The position numbers and the translations under genes were made by a program. A stretch of DNA of 64,000 nucleotides from Rhodanobacter sp. (GTDB taxonomy: Bacteria > Pseudomonadota > Gammaproteobacteria > Xanthomonadales > Rhodanobacteraceae), in assembly GCA_004298045.1 (NCBI GenBank), contig SCRM01000019.1, positions 203,195 to 267,194 of the forward strand, in the 5' to 3' direction. Of the stretch, positions 37,217 to 45,587 are shown in pieces (the first letter of the stretch is position 1; every line of letters begins with the position of its first letter). The notes under the pieces are model-generated. The model worked only from the letters and a program-made list of their open reading frames with translations. It did no database searches and was not told the DNA's origin.

Positions 37217-38596
37217 ATGACCCACGAAATCGATCGTCGGCACTTCCTGAAGATGAGCGGCACAGTGTTGGCGGCCGCACCCGCCGTGCTTGCCGCCGGG
37301 CCCGCGGCACTCGCCGCCGGCGTGGCGCAACCCGCCGGCGGCAAGCAGGGGGCACCGTTCGTTTCCACCCACCGCATGCTCGACCTGCCAAAGGCCAGGG
37401 GGCCACGGCTGGTGATCATCGGCGGTGGCACCTCCGGACTCACCATCGCCAAGCACGCGAAGAAGGCGTACCCGAAGTTCGACGTGGTGCTGGTCGAGAA
37501 GCGCTGCATGTATTCGTCGTGCTTTGCCAGCAACCTGTGGTATCCCGGCATCGTCAACCTCGAGTTCCTTGCCGACCACAGCTTTCTCGACGCCGCCCAC
37601 AACGGCGGCTACATCTACGTCAACGCGACCTGCATCGGGCTGGATCGCGCCAGCCGCACCGTCGCCACCAACGAGGGCGACATCAAGTACGACTTCCTCG
37701 TCGTCGCACCCGGCATTTCCTACGACTACGACAAGATCGGTGTGCACGACATCGACGCCAAGGTCGCGCTGCGGCAGACCTACCCCGGCGGTTTCATCTG
37801 CCCGACCGAGCACGTCACCATCCATCGCAAGGTGCACCAGTTCGAAGGTGGCGTGTTCATCCAGACCGTGCCCAGCGGCAACTACCGCTGCCTGCCCGCG
37901 CCGTACGAGCGCGCCTGCCTGATCGCCTCGGTCATCAAGCACAACAAGCTCAAGGGCAAGGTCGTGATCCTGGATGCCAACCCCGAGATCACGATCAAGG
38001 CGCCGGGTTTCCACGCCGCCTTCGACGAGTTGTACAAGGGCATCATCGAGTGGCACCCGACCGCGGCGGTCACCGGCGTGGACGTCGCCGGGCGCACCGT
38101 CCACACCGAGTTCGACAGCTACAAGTTCGACGACGCGGCGATCTACCCCAACGTCCGCGCGGCCACGCTGATCGAGGAACTGGACCTGATGGCGCCGCCC
38201 ACCAAGAGCAACCAGAAGGAAGCGAACATCGACATCCGCTTCTACAACCTGATCGGCGACCAGCGCGTCTACGTGACCGGCGACTCGCGGCCGATGCCGT
38301 ACTCCAAGAGCGGCAACACCTCCAACAGCGAAGGCCACTACGTCGCGAAGGTGCTGGCCGCGCGCGCACAGGGCAAGGACATCGCGTGGACTTCGCCGCA
38401 GACACTGTGCTACTCGATGGTCGACGCCTTTCCGAAGCAGGCGATCTGGGTCGACACCTACTACGGCTACGACGCCAAGAAGGATGCGATCACCGGTTTC
38501 AAGGACACCAAGGTCGACAACAAGCGCAGCGAGGCCAACGGCACCGCCTATCTGGAATGGGCGCGCGGGCTGTACCGCGACATGTTCAAGGCCTGA
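37217..38596 (+). CDS. Flavocytochrome-c-sulfide-dehydrogenase-like flavoprotein
   Basis: Periplasmic FAD protein of the FccB/SoxF type, 459 residues with a Tat signal (DRRHFLKMSG). The dinucleotide motif is LVIIGGGTSGLTIAKHA; other family segments are SSCFASNLWYPG, YRCLPAPYERACLIA, VTGDSRPMPYSKSGN and the C-terminal Cys in QTLCYSMVD. It would oxidise sulfide or polysulfide. The start at 37217 has GAGGAG upstream. The usual diheme partner FccA is absent; a Rieske gene follows 50 bases later. Confidence 0.85.
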   Translation: MTHEIDRRHFLKMSGTVLAAAPAVLAAGPAALAAGVAQPAGGKQGAPFVSTHRMLDLPKARGPRLVIIGGGTSGLTIAKHAKKAYPKFDVVLVEKRCMYSSCFASNLWYPGIVNLEFLADHSFLDAAHNGGYIYVNATCIGLDRASRTVATNEGDIKYDFLVVAPGISYDYDKIGVHDIDAKVALRQTYPGGFICPTEHVTIHRKVHQFEGGVFIQTVPSGNYRCLPAPYERACLIASVIKHNKLKGKVVILDANPEITIKAPGFHAAFDELYKGIIEWHPTAAVTGVDVAGRTVHTEFDSYKFDDAAIYPNVRAATLIEELDLMAPPTKSNQKEANIDIRFYNLIGDQRVYVTGDSRPMPYSKSGNTSNSEGHYVAKVLAARAQGKDIAWTSPQTLCYSMVDAFPKQAIWVDTYYGYDAKKDAITGFKDTKVDNKRSEANGTAYLEWARGLYRDMFKA

Positions 38597-38646
38597 ATGC
38601 GGAGGGCGGCCGGGCCGCGCAGGCGCCCCGGCCGGAACCCATCCCC

Positions 38647-39351
38647 ATGGATCGCAGAGCATTCGTCAAGGTGTGCGCGGGCACGGCCATCGCGGCCGCG
38701 TGGTGGCGCGGCCAGCCCGCGCTCGCCGCTTCCATCGCCGACCACCCACCGGCGCGCCTGGTCAATGCCGATGGCAGTCCGCTCAAGGCGGCGGACGTCC
38801 CGACCACCGAGGCGCTGGTGTTCGCCTACCCCTATCGCGGCGTCCCGTGCTTCCTCATCAACCTCGGCGCGCGCGCCGCGCATCCGGCCACCCTCGCTTC
38901 ACCCGAAGATGGCGACTACACCAGTCCAGCGGGCGTGGGGCCGCATGCCAACCTCGTCGCCTGCGTGGCCATCTGCACGCACCAACTGAGTTATCCGACC
39001 CCCGACTACAGCGCGATCCGCTACGCGGATTCGGCGAGCCCGCTTGCCGGTGCGCCGGGCCGCATCGTGTGCTGCACCCACGGCAGCGTGTACGACCCGG
39101 CCGCCGGTGCCGCGCGGGTTTCCGGCCCGGCGCCGAATGCCCTGCTGCCGGTGCAGCTGGCATGGGACGCCGAAAGCGACGGCCTCGCGGCCACCGGCTG
39201 CGTCGGCGACAAGTTCTTCGCGCGCTTCTTCGACGCCTACAAGTCGGACCTGATCGACCGCTTCGGGCCGGGCGGCTATCACCAGCCGGTGGGCGAGACC
39301 ACCGTGGCCATTCCGCTCAGCCGCCATTCCGCCGCGGTGTCCACCTGCTGA
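38647..39351 (+). CDS. Tat-exported Rieske [2Fe-2S] protein
   Basis: The product is 234 residues with a Tat signal (DRRAFVKVCAG). The cluster ligands are CTH in VAICTHQLSYP and CxxH in VCCTHGSVYDP, as in Rieske domains. It ends with an isolated Cys (STC). It is probably an electron carrier in the periplasm. Being directly downstream of the FccB-like gene, it is a good candidate for the partner that takes electrons from the flavin. It is not the cytochrome bc1 subunit: no bc1 genes are near and the sequence differs. Confidence 0.8.
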   Translation: MDRRAFVKVCAGTAIAAAWWRGQPALAASIADHPPARLVNADGSPLKAADVPTTEALVFAYPYRGVPCFLINLGARAAHPATLASPEDGDYTSPAGVGPHANLVACVAICTHQLSYPTPDYSAIRYADSASPLAGAPGRIVCCTHGSVYDPAAGAARVSGPAPNALLPVQLAWDAESDGLAATGCVGDKFFARFFDAYKSDLIDRFGPGGYHQPVGETTVAIPLSRHSAAVSTC

Positions 39352-39375
39352 CGGTCCGGCCGCGGCGCTGGCGGG

Positions 39376-40341
39376 TCAACGCCCCGGCGGCTGGAAACCG
39401 TACTTCGCATAGATTGCACGTGCCTGCGCGCCCGCCATGAACTTCACGAAATCGCGCGCAGCCTCGGCGTGCGGGGCCGCCTTCATCACCGCCGCGGTAT
39501 AGGTGGCCACACTGTTCTGCGCGGCCGGGATCGCCACGGTTTCCACCGGATGATGCAGGACCTGCTGCTGGAACCACGCCTCGGTCGACCACACCGGCGC
39601 GGCGTCGGCCTCTCCCTGCAATACACGCAGCGGCGACTGGCGGTGGTGGATGCGGGTCAGGAACGTGGTGCCGGCCGCGACCTTGGTCTGCATGACCGCC
39701 GTCACCAGCGCCTCGCCGCCGGCCTTGCGGTAGCTGGCCTCGATCTGGCGCGCGATGCCTTCCCACTTGGGGTTGGGCATGCTGACGCGCACGTCCGCGC
39801 GGCCGAGGTCCGCCAGCCCGCGCACATGTTTCGGATTGCCCGCCGGCACCAGGATCGCCAACCCGTTGCGCGCATAGTCGAACGTGTCGGCGAACCAGCC
39901 ATGCTCCTCCTGCAGGTGCGCGATCGCCCCCTTGCCGGCCGTATAGACGTCCGGCTGCAAGGCGATCTTCAGATTGCCCATCACCAGCGAACCGGTCTGG
40001 ATCTGCTGCGCGAGGATGCCCGGCGGCAGCGTTTCCACGTAGATGCGCTGGTACTGCGGATACGCCTGCCGGAATGCCGTCACCAGATCGTGCACCACCA
40101 TGAACTGGTTGCCGGCGAAGAACACCACCAACTGGGGATCGACGATATCGCCGTGCAGGTCGGCAATCGCGTCCACCGGCGCCACCTGGAAATGCACGCC
40201 GCCGGCGGGCGGCGGATTCCACGGCGGCAGGTAGTCCTGTGTCGACGAAGCCGGTGCGGCGACGGCCGCCGCAGCCACCAGCCACAGCGGACATGCCGCC
40301 AACAGGCAGCGGCGCCATGTGCGCCCAAGGCTACGTTGCAT
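39376..40341 (-). CDS. ModA-like periplasmic binding protein
   Basis: The product is 321 residues with a signal peptide (LLAACPLWLVAAAAVAA). The type-II binding-protein fold is suggested by VVFFAGNQFMVVHDLVTAF, LAILVPAGNPK and the YAKYGFQPP terminus shared with ModA-type proteins. It has no permease or ATPase next to it, in contrast to the complete ABC set at 45588-48264. Molybdate or another oxyanion is the likely ligand, but binding residues cannot be named. The start at 40341 has AGGAGG upstream. Confidence 0.65.
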   Translation of the reverse strand: MQRSLGRTWRRCLLAACPLWLVAAAAVAAPASSTQDYLPPWNPPPAGGVHFQVAPVDAIADLHGDIVDPQLVVFFAGNQFMVVHDLVTAFRQAYPQYQRIYVETLPPGILAQQIQTGSLVMGNLKIALQPDVYTAGKGAIAHLQEEHGWFADTFDYARNGLAILVPAGNPKHVRGLADLGRADVRVSMPNPKWEGIARQIEASYRKAGGEALVTAVMQTKVAAGTTFLTRIHHRQSPLRVLQGEADAAPVWSTEAWFQQQVLHHPVETVAIPAAQNSVATYTAAVMKAAPHAEAARDFVKFMAGAQARAIYAKYGFQPPGR

Positions 40342-40380
40342 CCCACGCCTCCTCTCGCGCGATCTGCGCGGCACCCGGGT

Positions 40381-40953
40381 TTACAGCGGCATCAGCGCGT
40401 AGCCCTGCTGCTGCAGCTCGGTGATGGTGGTCAACGCCGACAACGCGACCGGCACCGCTGGATCCACCCACTCGAAGCGATAGTGGTGCTCCATCACCGC
40501 CTGCCCGCACACCGCCACCTCGATGCCGTGCTGGTGCAGCTCGCGGATCACCGGCAGGTTGGGATTGGCGACATGGTGCAACTGCTGGTAGTGCGCGTCG
40601 TCGAGCGCGATTTCCGTCGCCGGTCCGTAGGCGATCGCCACGAACTTCAGGTGATCGAGCGGGACGCCGGCGCTGGCGTACAGGTTGACCGTGCGCGCGA
40701 CGCGTTCCAGCGCCGGGCTCACCTCGGTCGCGTCCTTGCCGGGGTGGGTCAAGGCAAAGACCACCTTGTAGGTCGCCGCGCGATCCGGCATGAATACGGC
40801 ATTCTTCGGCACCGGGTGGATCTTGCCGGCGCTGGCGATGACCCCCGCATGCCAGCCGGCATCGCTGGCCGACGCCGCCATGGCGGAACCCGCAAAGACG
40901 AATCCCAGTGCGGCCAGCGCGAGTGAAGCGAACACGCGATCGATTACATGCAT
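40381..40953 (-). CDS. Periplasmic DsrE-family protein, second copy
   Basis: Paralogue of the protein at 23514: 190 residues, signal peptide, GWHAGVIASAGKIHPVPKN, YKVVFALTH and the Cys motif EVAVCGQAVMEH. The two mature proteins are alike along their whole length and end with nearly the same GYALMxL. The start MHVIDRVFASL at 40953 has GGAGG 8 bases upstream. The two copies bracket the sulfur-oxidation cluster, in opposite orientations. Confidence 0.8.
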   Translation of the reverse strand: MHVIDRVFASLALAALGFVFAGSAMAASASDAGWHAGVIASAGKIHPVPKNAVFMPDRAATYKVVFALTHPGKDATEVSPALERVARTVNLYASAGVPLDHLKFVAIAYGPATEIALDDAHYQQLHHVANPNLPVIRELHQHGIEVAVCGQAVMEHHYRFEWVDPAVPVALSALTTITELQQQGYALMPL

Positions 40954-41134
40954 GGGCCTGCCTCCATGTTGATAATCCACCTGGTTACCCCGAACACCCC
41001 CGCGTGCGCCGAGTCGTCATCGTGCGCGTCGGTTGCGGCGCCCCACCCCTGCGCCGGCGAAACCGCTGTCGGGTGCCATGCCGGCGGCGGCGCCAAACCG
41101 GCATTCCGTCGCAGGCGCCCACGCCAAACCGCAG

Positions 41135-42154
41135 TCAGCCGCCAATATACGACATCTCGATTTTCTTGCGCGCCGCGATTTCCGGCGTCGCCTGGGTGCG
41201 CAATTCCGAATAGCGGTCACGGCGCCGGCCCCACACGCCGGCGATCTTGTCCATGACCGCCTCGTCGTCGGCGCCGCTGCGCAGCAGGTCGCGCAGGCTG
41301 GTGCCCCCGCCGGCGAACAGGCAGGTGTACAGCACGCCTTCCGCCGACAGCCGCGCGCGGGTGCACCCGCCGCAGAACGGCTGGGTGACCGAGGCGATCA
41401 CCCCGACCTCGCCCGCACCGTCCTTGTAGCGCCAGCGGTTGGCTACTTCGCCCGGATAGTTTGCCGGCACGCGCTCCAGCGGCCAGCGTGCATCGACGCG
41501 CTTGATCACTTCGGCCGAGGGCACCACGTCCTGCATGCGCCAGCCGTTGGTGGTGCCGACGTCCATGAATTCGATGAAACGCAGGATGCAGCCGCTGCCG
41601 CGGAAATGCTCCGCCATGTCCTCGATACACTGCTCGTTGGCGCCGCGCTTGAGCACCATGTTGATCTTGACCGGCGTGAGCCCCGCTGCGGCCGCGTTGT
41701 CGATCGCGTCCAGCACCTTGCCCACCGGGAACCCGACCCCGTTCATCGCCTTGAAGGTCGCGTCGTCGAGCGCATCGAGGCTGATGGTGATGCGCTGCAA
41801 GCCGGCCGCCTTCAACCGGCGTGCCTTGTCCGCGGTCAACAGCGAACCGTTGGTAGTCAGGCTGATGTCGGTGATGCCGGGGATCGGCGCCAGCAGCGCG
41901 ACCAGCCGCTCGATGTCCTTGCGCACCAGCGGTTCGCCGCCGGTCAGGCGCAGCTTGCTGACGCCCAGCGCCGCGAACAAGCGCGCGAGCCGCACGATCT
42001 CCTCGAAACTCAGCAGGCTGGCGCGCGGCAGGAACGCGTGGTCGGCGCCGAACAGCTCCTTCGGCATGCAATAGGTGCAACGGAAGTTGCAGCGGTCGGT
42101 CACCGAGATGCGCAGGTCGCGCATCAACCGCCCCAGTGTGTCTCGCGTTTCCAC
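41135..42154 (-). CDS. moaA: GTP 3',8-cyclase
   Basis: Radical-SAM enzyme of the first molybdopterin step, 339 residues. The SAM cluster is CNFRCTYC; the C-terminal cluster cysteines are in [14 protein letters not shown] and the following YTCLF. The terminal double Gly (YIGG) is kept. It is transcribed away from moaCB. A perfect CsoR-type palindrome lies 27 bases upstream of its start. Confidence 0.96.
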   Translation of the reverse strand: METRDTLGRLMRDLRISVTDRCNFRCTYCMPKELFGADHAFLPRASLLSFEEIVRLARLFAALGVSKLRLTGGEPLVRKDIERLVALLAPIPGITDISLTTNGSLLTADKARRLKAAGLQRITISLDALDDATFKAMNGVGFPVGKVLDAIDNAAAAGLTPVKINMVLKRGANEQCIEDMAEHFRGSGCILRFIEFMDVGTTNGWRMQDVVPSAEVIKRVDARWPLERVPANYPGEVANRWRYKDGAGEVGVIASVTQPFCGGCTRARLSAEGVLYTCLFAGGGTSLRDLLRSGADDEAVMDKIAGVWGRRRDRYSELRTQATPEIAARKKIEMSYIGG

Positions 42155-42180
42155 GCCTCACCCCCTTGTGCCCGGCCACT

Positions 42181-42196
42181 ATACCCATGAGGGTAT
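42181..42196. promoter_or_regulatory. CsoR/CstR-type operator between moaA and moaCB
   Basis: ATACCCATGAGGGTAT: perfect 6-bp arms around ATGA, the best of three matching sites. It sits in the 353-base divergent gap (42155-42507), close to moaA. I see no gene in the rest of the gap. Confidence 0.7.
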
Positions 42197-42507
42197 GCTA
42201 TCCACCTTCGTCCACACCTGATCTGGAGCAGCCGCCGGTTCCACATCCACACCGTCGCAACCGGGGTTCCGCGATCCGGAACCACCGCAAGTCCTGAGCT
42301 AAGCTGCGACCCGAAGCCGGTGGCCCGATGTCAGCTGAAAACCGCGAGCCAGAGTCAGATGGCAACCAACACACCGTCACGCACTTCGCCACAAAACGTG
42401 TCGCCAAGATACCGGCCTGCCTTGCATGCTTCAGCGCGCCGCCCGGATCACACGCGTCCCGTGCGGTGGCACCCCGGGATCGAAACGTCCCACCTCGACA
42501 GCCGAAC

Positions 42508-43506
42508 ATGAATCACGACACCCCCTACGCGAATTTCCACATGGCCGATGTACGCCGCAAGCGCGTCACCGCGCGGCGCGCGGTGGCCGTCGGCGAGTTC
42601 CACCCCGGCAGCGCGTTTGCCGACATCGTCGAGCACCGTCTGCCCAAGGGCGACGCGCTGGTGATGGCCGAGTTCGCCGGGCTGCAGGGCGCCAAGAACG
42701 CCTCGCACCTGATCCCGCTGTGCCATCCGCTGGCGCTCGAATTTGCCGAGGTGCGCTGCGTGCCGGAGCCGGAGCGGCAGGTGATCCGCGTCTATTGCGA
42801 AGCCGCGCTGGCCGCGCGCACCGGCGTGGAAATGGAAGCGCTGGCCGGCGTCAACGCGGCGCTGCTGACGCTCTACGACCTCACCAAGCCGGTGCAGCCC
42901 GCGCTGAGCTTCGGCGGCGTGCGCCTGCTGTTCAAGGAAGGCGGCAAGAAGGGGCTGTGGATCCATCCCGACGGCATGAGCGCCGCCGAACGCGAGCGCT
43001 TCAAGCCCCACGCCCAGGCGCCGCTCGACGGGCAGAGCGCCGCCGTCATCACCCTGAGCGACCGTGCCAGCCGCGGCGACTACGCCGACCGCGCCGGCCC
43101 GGTGCTGGTCGAACGCCTCGCCGCGCTCGGCGCCCGCATCGTCGCCACCGAGGTGCTGCCGGACGAGCCTGCGACGCTGGCGGAACGGTTGCGTGACCTC
43201 GCTTCCGCCGGCACCCGGCTGGTCATCTGCACGGGGGGAACCGGGCTCGGGCCGCGCGACCGCACGCCCGAGACGCTGGCCGCCATCGCCGATCGCCGCG
43301 TGCCGGGCCTGGCCGAAATGTTCCGCGTCGAAAGCAGCCAGCACACGCCGCTCGCGTGGCTGAGCCGCGCCGAGGCGGTGCTCGTCGGCGGCACGCTCGT
43401 CATCGCCCTGCCGGGCAGTCCCAAGGCGGTCGCGCAAGGCATGGACATCCTGGCGCCGGTGCTGCCACATGCGCTGGCCATGGCCGCCGGTGGAGACCAC
43501 GCATGA
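42508..43506 (+). CDS. moaCB: Bifunctional MoaC-MoaB fusion
   Basis: The product is 332 residues. Residues about 1-160 are MoaC, cyclic pyranopterin monophosphate synthase, with KNASHLIPLCHPL, GVEMEALAGVNAALLTLYDLTK and the catalytic Asp and Lys in YDLTK. Residues about 170-330 are MoaB/MogA-like adenylyltransferase with TLSDRASRGDYADRAGP and TGGTGLGPRDRTPE. The start MNHDTPYANF at 42508 has no strong ribosome-binding site; an in-frame ATG at 42328 exists, but the sequence before 42508 is not MoaC-like. It overlaps moeA by 4 bases. Confidence 0.93.
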   Translation: MNHDTPYANFHMADVRRKRVTARRAVAVGEFHPGSAFADIVEHRLPKGDALVMAEFAGLQGAKNASHLIPLCHPLALEFAEVRCVPEPERQVIRVYCEAALAARTGVEMEALAGVNAALLTLYDLTKPVQPALSFGGVRLLFKEGGKKGLWIHPDGMSAAERERFKPHAQAPLDGQSAAVITLSDRASRGDYADRAGPVLVERLAALGARIVATEVLPDEPATLAERLRDLASAGTRLVICTGGTGLGPRDRTPETLAAIADRRVPGLAEMFRVESSQHTPLAWLSRAEAVLVGGTLVIALPGSPKAVAQGMDILAPVLPHALAMAAGGDHA

Positions 43507-44750
43507 CGGCATTGCTCGATCCAGCCATCGCCGTCGAACGCATCCGCGGGGCCTGCACGCCGCTGGCCAGCGAGCACGTGGCACTGGCGGCGGCGGATGG
43601 GCGCGTGCTGGCCGCCGCCGTCCGCAGCGCGGTCGACCTGCCGCCCTTCGACAACTCGATGATGGATGGCTTCGCGCTGGGCGCCGAGGCGCCGGCGACC
43701 GCCGGCAGCATCTGGCCGATCGCGGGGGAACAGGCCGCCGGCGACGCGGCCGCGGTCGCCACCACCGGCGCCTGGGAAATCATGACCGGCGCACGGGTGC
43801 CGGACGGGCGCGACCGGGTCATCCCGGTCGAACGCGCCGAACGCCTGGCCGATCCGCCGCGCGTGCGGCTGCTGGCCGACGTCGCCGCCGGCACCAATGT
43901 GCGCACCGCCGGTTCGGACGTGCAGCGTGGCGACACCGTGCTGGACCACGGCACCGTACTGGCCGCGCAGCACCTGATGCTGCTGGCCGCGCTCGGCGTC
44001 GCCGCCGTGGAGGTGGCGGCCCGGCCGCGCGTCGCCGTGCTGTGCACCGGCCGCGAGCTGGTTGGCGATCCCGCGGCCAGGCTCGAATCGGGCCAGATCC
44101 GCGACAGCAACGGCCCCTACCTCGCCGCGCGCCTGCCGCACGCCAGCGCGGAAGTCGTCCACCGCGAGGTGGTCGGGGACGACGCCGCCGCGTTTCTTGC
44201 CGCGGTCGGGCGCGCCCGCGCCGCCGGCGCGCACATCGTGTTGTCCACCGGCGCGGTCTCGATGGGGCGCTACGACTTCGTTCCGCACGCGCTGGAAAAA
44301 CTCGGCGCCACGATGCTGTTCCACAAGCTCGCGATCCGCCCCGGCAAGCCGCTGCTGTTTGCGCGCCTGCCGGATGGCACGCTGTTCTTCGGCCTGCCGG
44401 GCAACCCCATCGCGGTGGCCGTGGGGCTGCGGTTCTTCGTCAGCGTCGCGTTGCGCGCGCTGATGCGCCTGCCGACCGAACGCCCCCTGCGCGTGCGGCT
44501 CGCCAACGCGCACGGCAAGCACCCCGACCTGCGCATGCACTTCAAGGCGCGGCTCGGGATCGACGCCGACGGTCGCCTGCAGGCGCTGATCCTGCCGGGG
44601 CAGGAGTCCTACCGCATCGCCCCCTACGCGCGCGCCAACGCCTGGGTCATTGCGCGAGCCGGCATCAGCCAGCTCGCGGCCGGCACGCTGGTGGACGCCT
44701 ACGGCCTGAGCCACCTGCAGGGGCCGCAACCGGCCGGAGCCGACGCATGA
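43503..44750 (+). CDS. moeA: Molybdopterin molybdenumtransferase
   Basis: Inserts molybdate into adenylated molybdopterin, 415 residues. Typical stretches are VDLPPFDNSMMDGFAL, IMTGARVPDGRD, LCTGRELV, LSTGAVSMGRYDF and FGLPGNPIAVAVG. The start at 43503 overlaps the moaCB stop (ATGA), and the end overlaps moaD. It lies in one operon with moaCB, moaD, moaE and the ABC transporter. Confidence 0.95.
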   Translation: MTALLDPAIAVERIRGACTPLASEHVALAAADGRVLAAAVRSAVDLPPFDNSMMDGFALGAEAPATAGSIWPIAGEQAAGDAAAVATTGAWEIMTGARVPDGRDRVIPVERAERLADPPRVRLLADVAAGTNVRTAGSDVQRGDTVLDHGTVLAAQHLMLLAALGVAAVEVAARPRVAVLCTGRELVGDPAARLESGQIRDSNGPYLAARLPHASAEVVHREVVGDDAAAFLAAVGRARAAGAHIVLSTGAVSMGRYDFVPHALEKLGATMLFHKLAIRPGKPLLFARLPDGTLFFGLPGNPIAVAVGLRFFVSVALRALMRLPTERPLRVRLANAHGKHPDLRMHFKARLGIDADGRLQALILPGQESYRIAPYARANAWVIARAGISQLAAGTLVDAYGLSHLQGPQPAGADA

Positions 44751-45007
44751 AGATTCATCTCGCCCTGTACGGCACCCTGCGCGAGGTCGATCCGCGCGGC
44801 TGGCTGGAACTGGAGGTGGCCGAGGCCGCAACCGTCGCCGACCTGCGCGCCGCGCTGGTGGCCTATCTCGAGTCCCATACGTCGAACGCCCGCGCGAGCG
44901 TGGTCGAGCGCTCGGCGTTCGCCAGCCGCGACAGCGTGCTGCGGGAAACCAGCCCGCTGCCGGCCGGGGTCGAGCTGGCGGTGTTGCCGCCGGTGAGCGG
45001 CGGCTGA
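44747..45007 (+). CDS. moaD: Molybdopterin synthase small subunit
   Basis: Ubiquitin-like sulfur carrier, 86 residues, ending in PPVSGG, the Gly-Gly tail that is thiocarboxylated by MoeB. The N-terminus IHLALYGTLREVDPRGWLEL fits the beta-grasp fold. It overlaps moeA by 4 bases and precedes moaE by one base. Confidence 0.92.
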   Translation: MKIHLALYGTLREVDPRGWLELEVAEAATVADLRAALVAYLESHTSNARASVVERSAFASRDSVLRETSPLPAGVELAVLPPVSGG

Positions 45008-45008
45008 C

Positions 45009-45524
45009 ATGGACAACCTGCGCACCCTCGTGGTCGATGCGAGCCAAACCCGGCTGGAGGTGGCCGATGCCATCGCCTGGGTATCCGATCCGCGCTTCGG
45101 CGGCATCGCGACCTTCATCGGCTGCGTGCGCGGAGCGAACCTCGGCCGGGTCGTCACCGGCATCTCGTACGACATCTTCCGGCCGCTCGCGCTGCACATC
45201 TTCGCGGACATCGGCGCCCAGGCCCGGCGCGAAGTGGGCGACCCGCTCAAGCTCTACATCGCGCACGCCTGCGGCCGCCTCGCGGTCGGCGACATTGCCG
45301 TGCTGGTCGCCGCCGGCACCCCGCACCGCGACGAAGCCTTCCGCGCCTGCCGGCTCGCCATCGAGGCGGTCAAGCATGCGTCGCCGATCTGGAAACAGGA
45401 GCATTACATCGATGGCGACAGCGCGTGGAGCGAGGGCTGCTCGCTGTGCGATGCGCAGTCCGCGGAAGCCGGCGTCGCGGTCGCGGCCGGCAGCCACCAG
45501 CACCCGCATGGCCACCGGCACTGA
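45009..45524 (+). CDS. moaE: Molybdopterin synthase large subunit
   Basis: Catalytic subunit that transfers two sulfurs to the pyranopterin. The product is 171 residues: GGIATFIGCVRGANLGR, ISYDIFRPLA and the catalytic Lys region ASPIWKQEHYIDG. The C-terminus is extended and His-rich (SHQHPHGHRH), which is unusual and could bind metal. Confidence 0.92.
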   Translation: MDNLRTLVVDASQTRLEVADAIAWVSDPRFGGIATFIGCVRGANLGRVVTGISYDIFRPLALHIFADIGAQARREVGDPLKLYIAHACGRLAVGDIAVLVAAGTPHRDEAFRACRLAIEAVKHASPIWKQEHYIDGDSAWSEGCSLCDAQSAEAGVAVAAGSHQHPHGHRH

Positions 45525-45587
45525 CCCATGGCCGTGGATCGGCATCGAGGATTCCGCACCCCCTCGTCACGCCACCGGGAAATCCGC

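Noticed and set aside
38647..39351. Cytochrome bc1 Rieske subunit
   Set aside because: No bc1 genes are adjacent, and the cluster-ligand context CTHQLSYP/CCTHGS differs from the bc1 CTHLGC/CPCHGS form.
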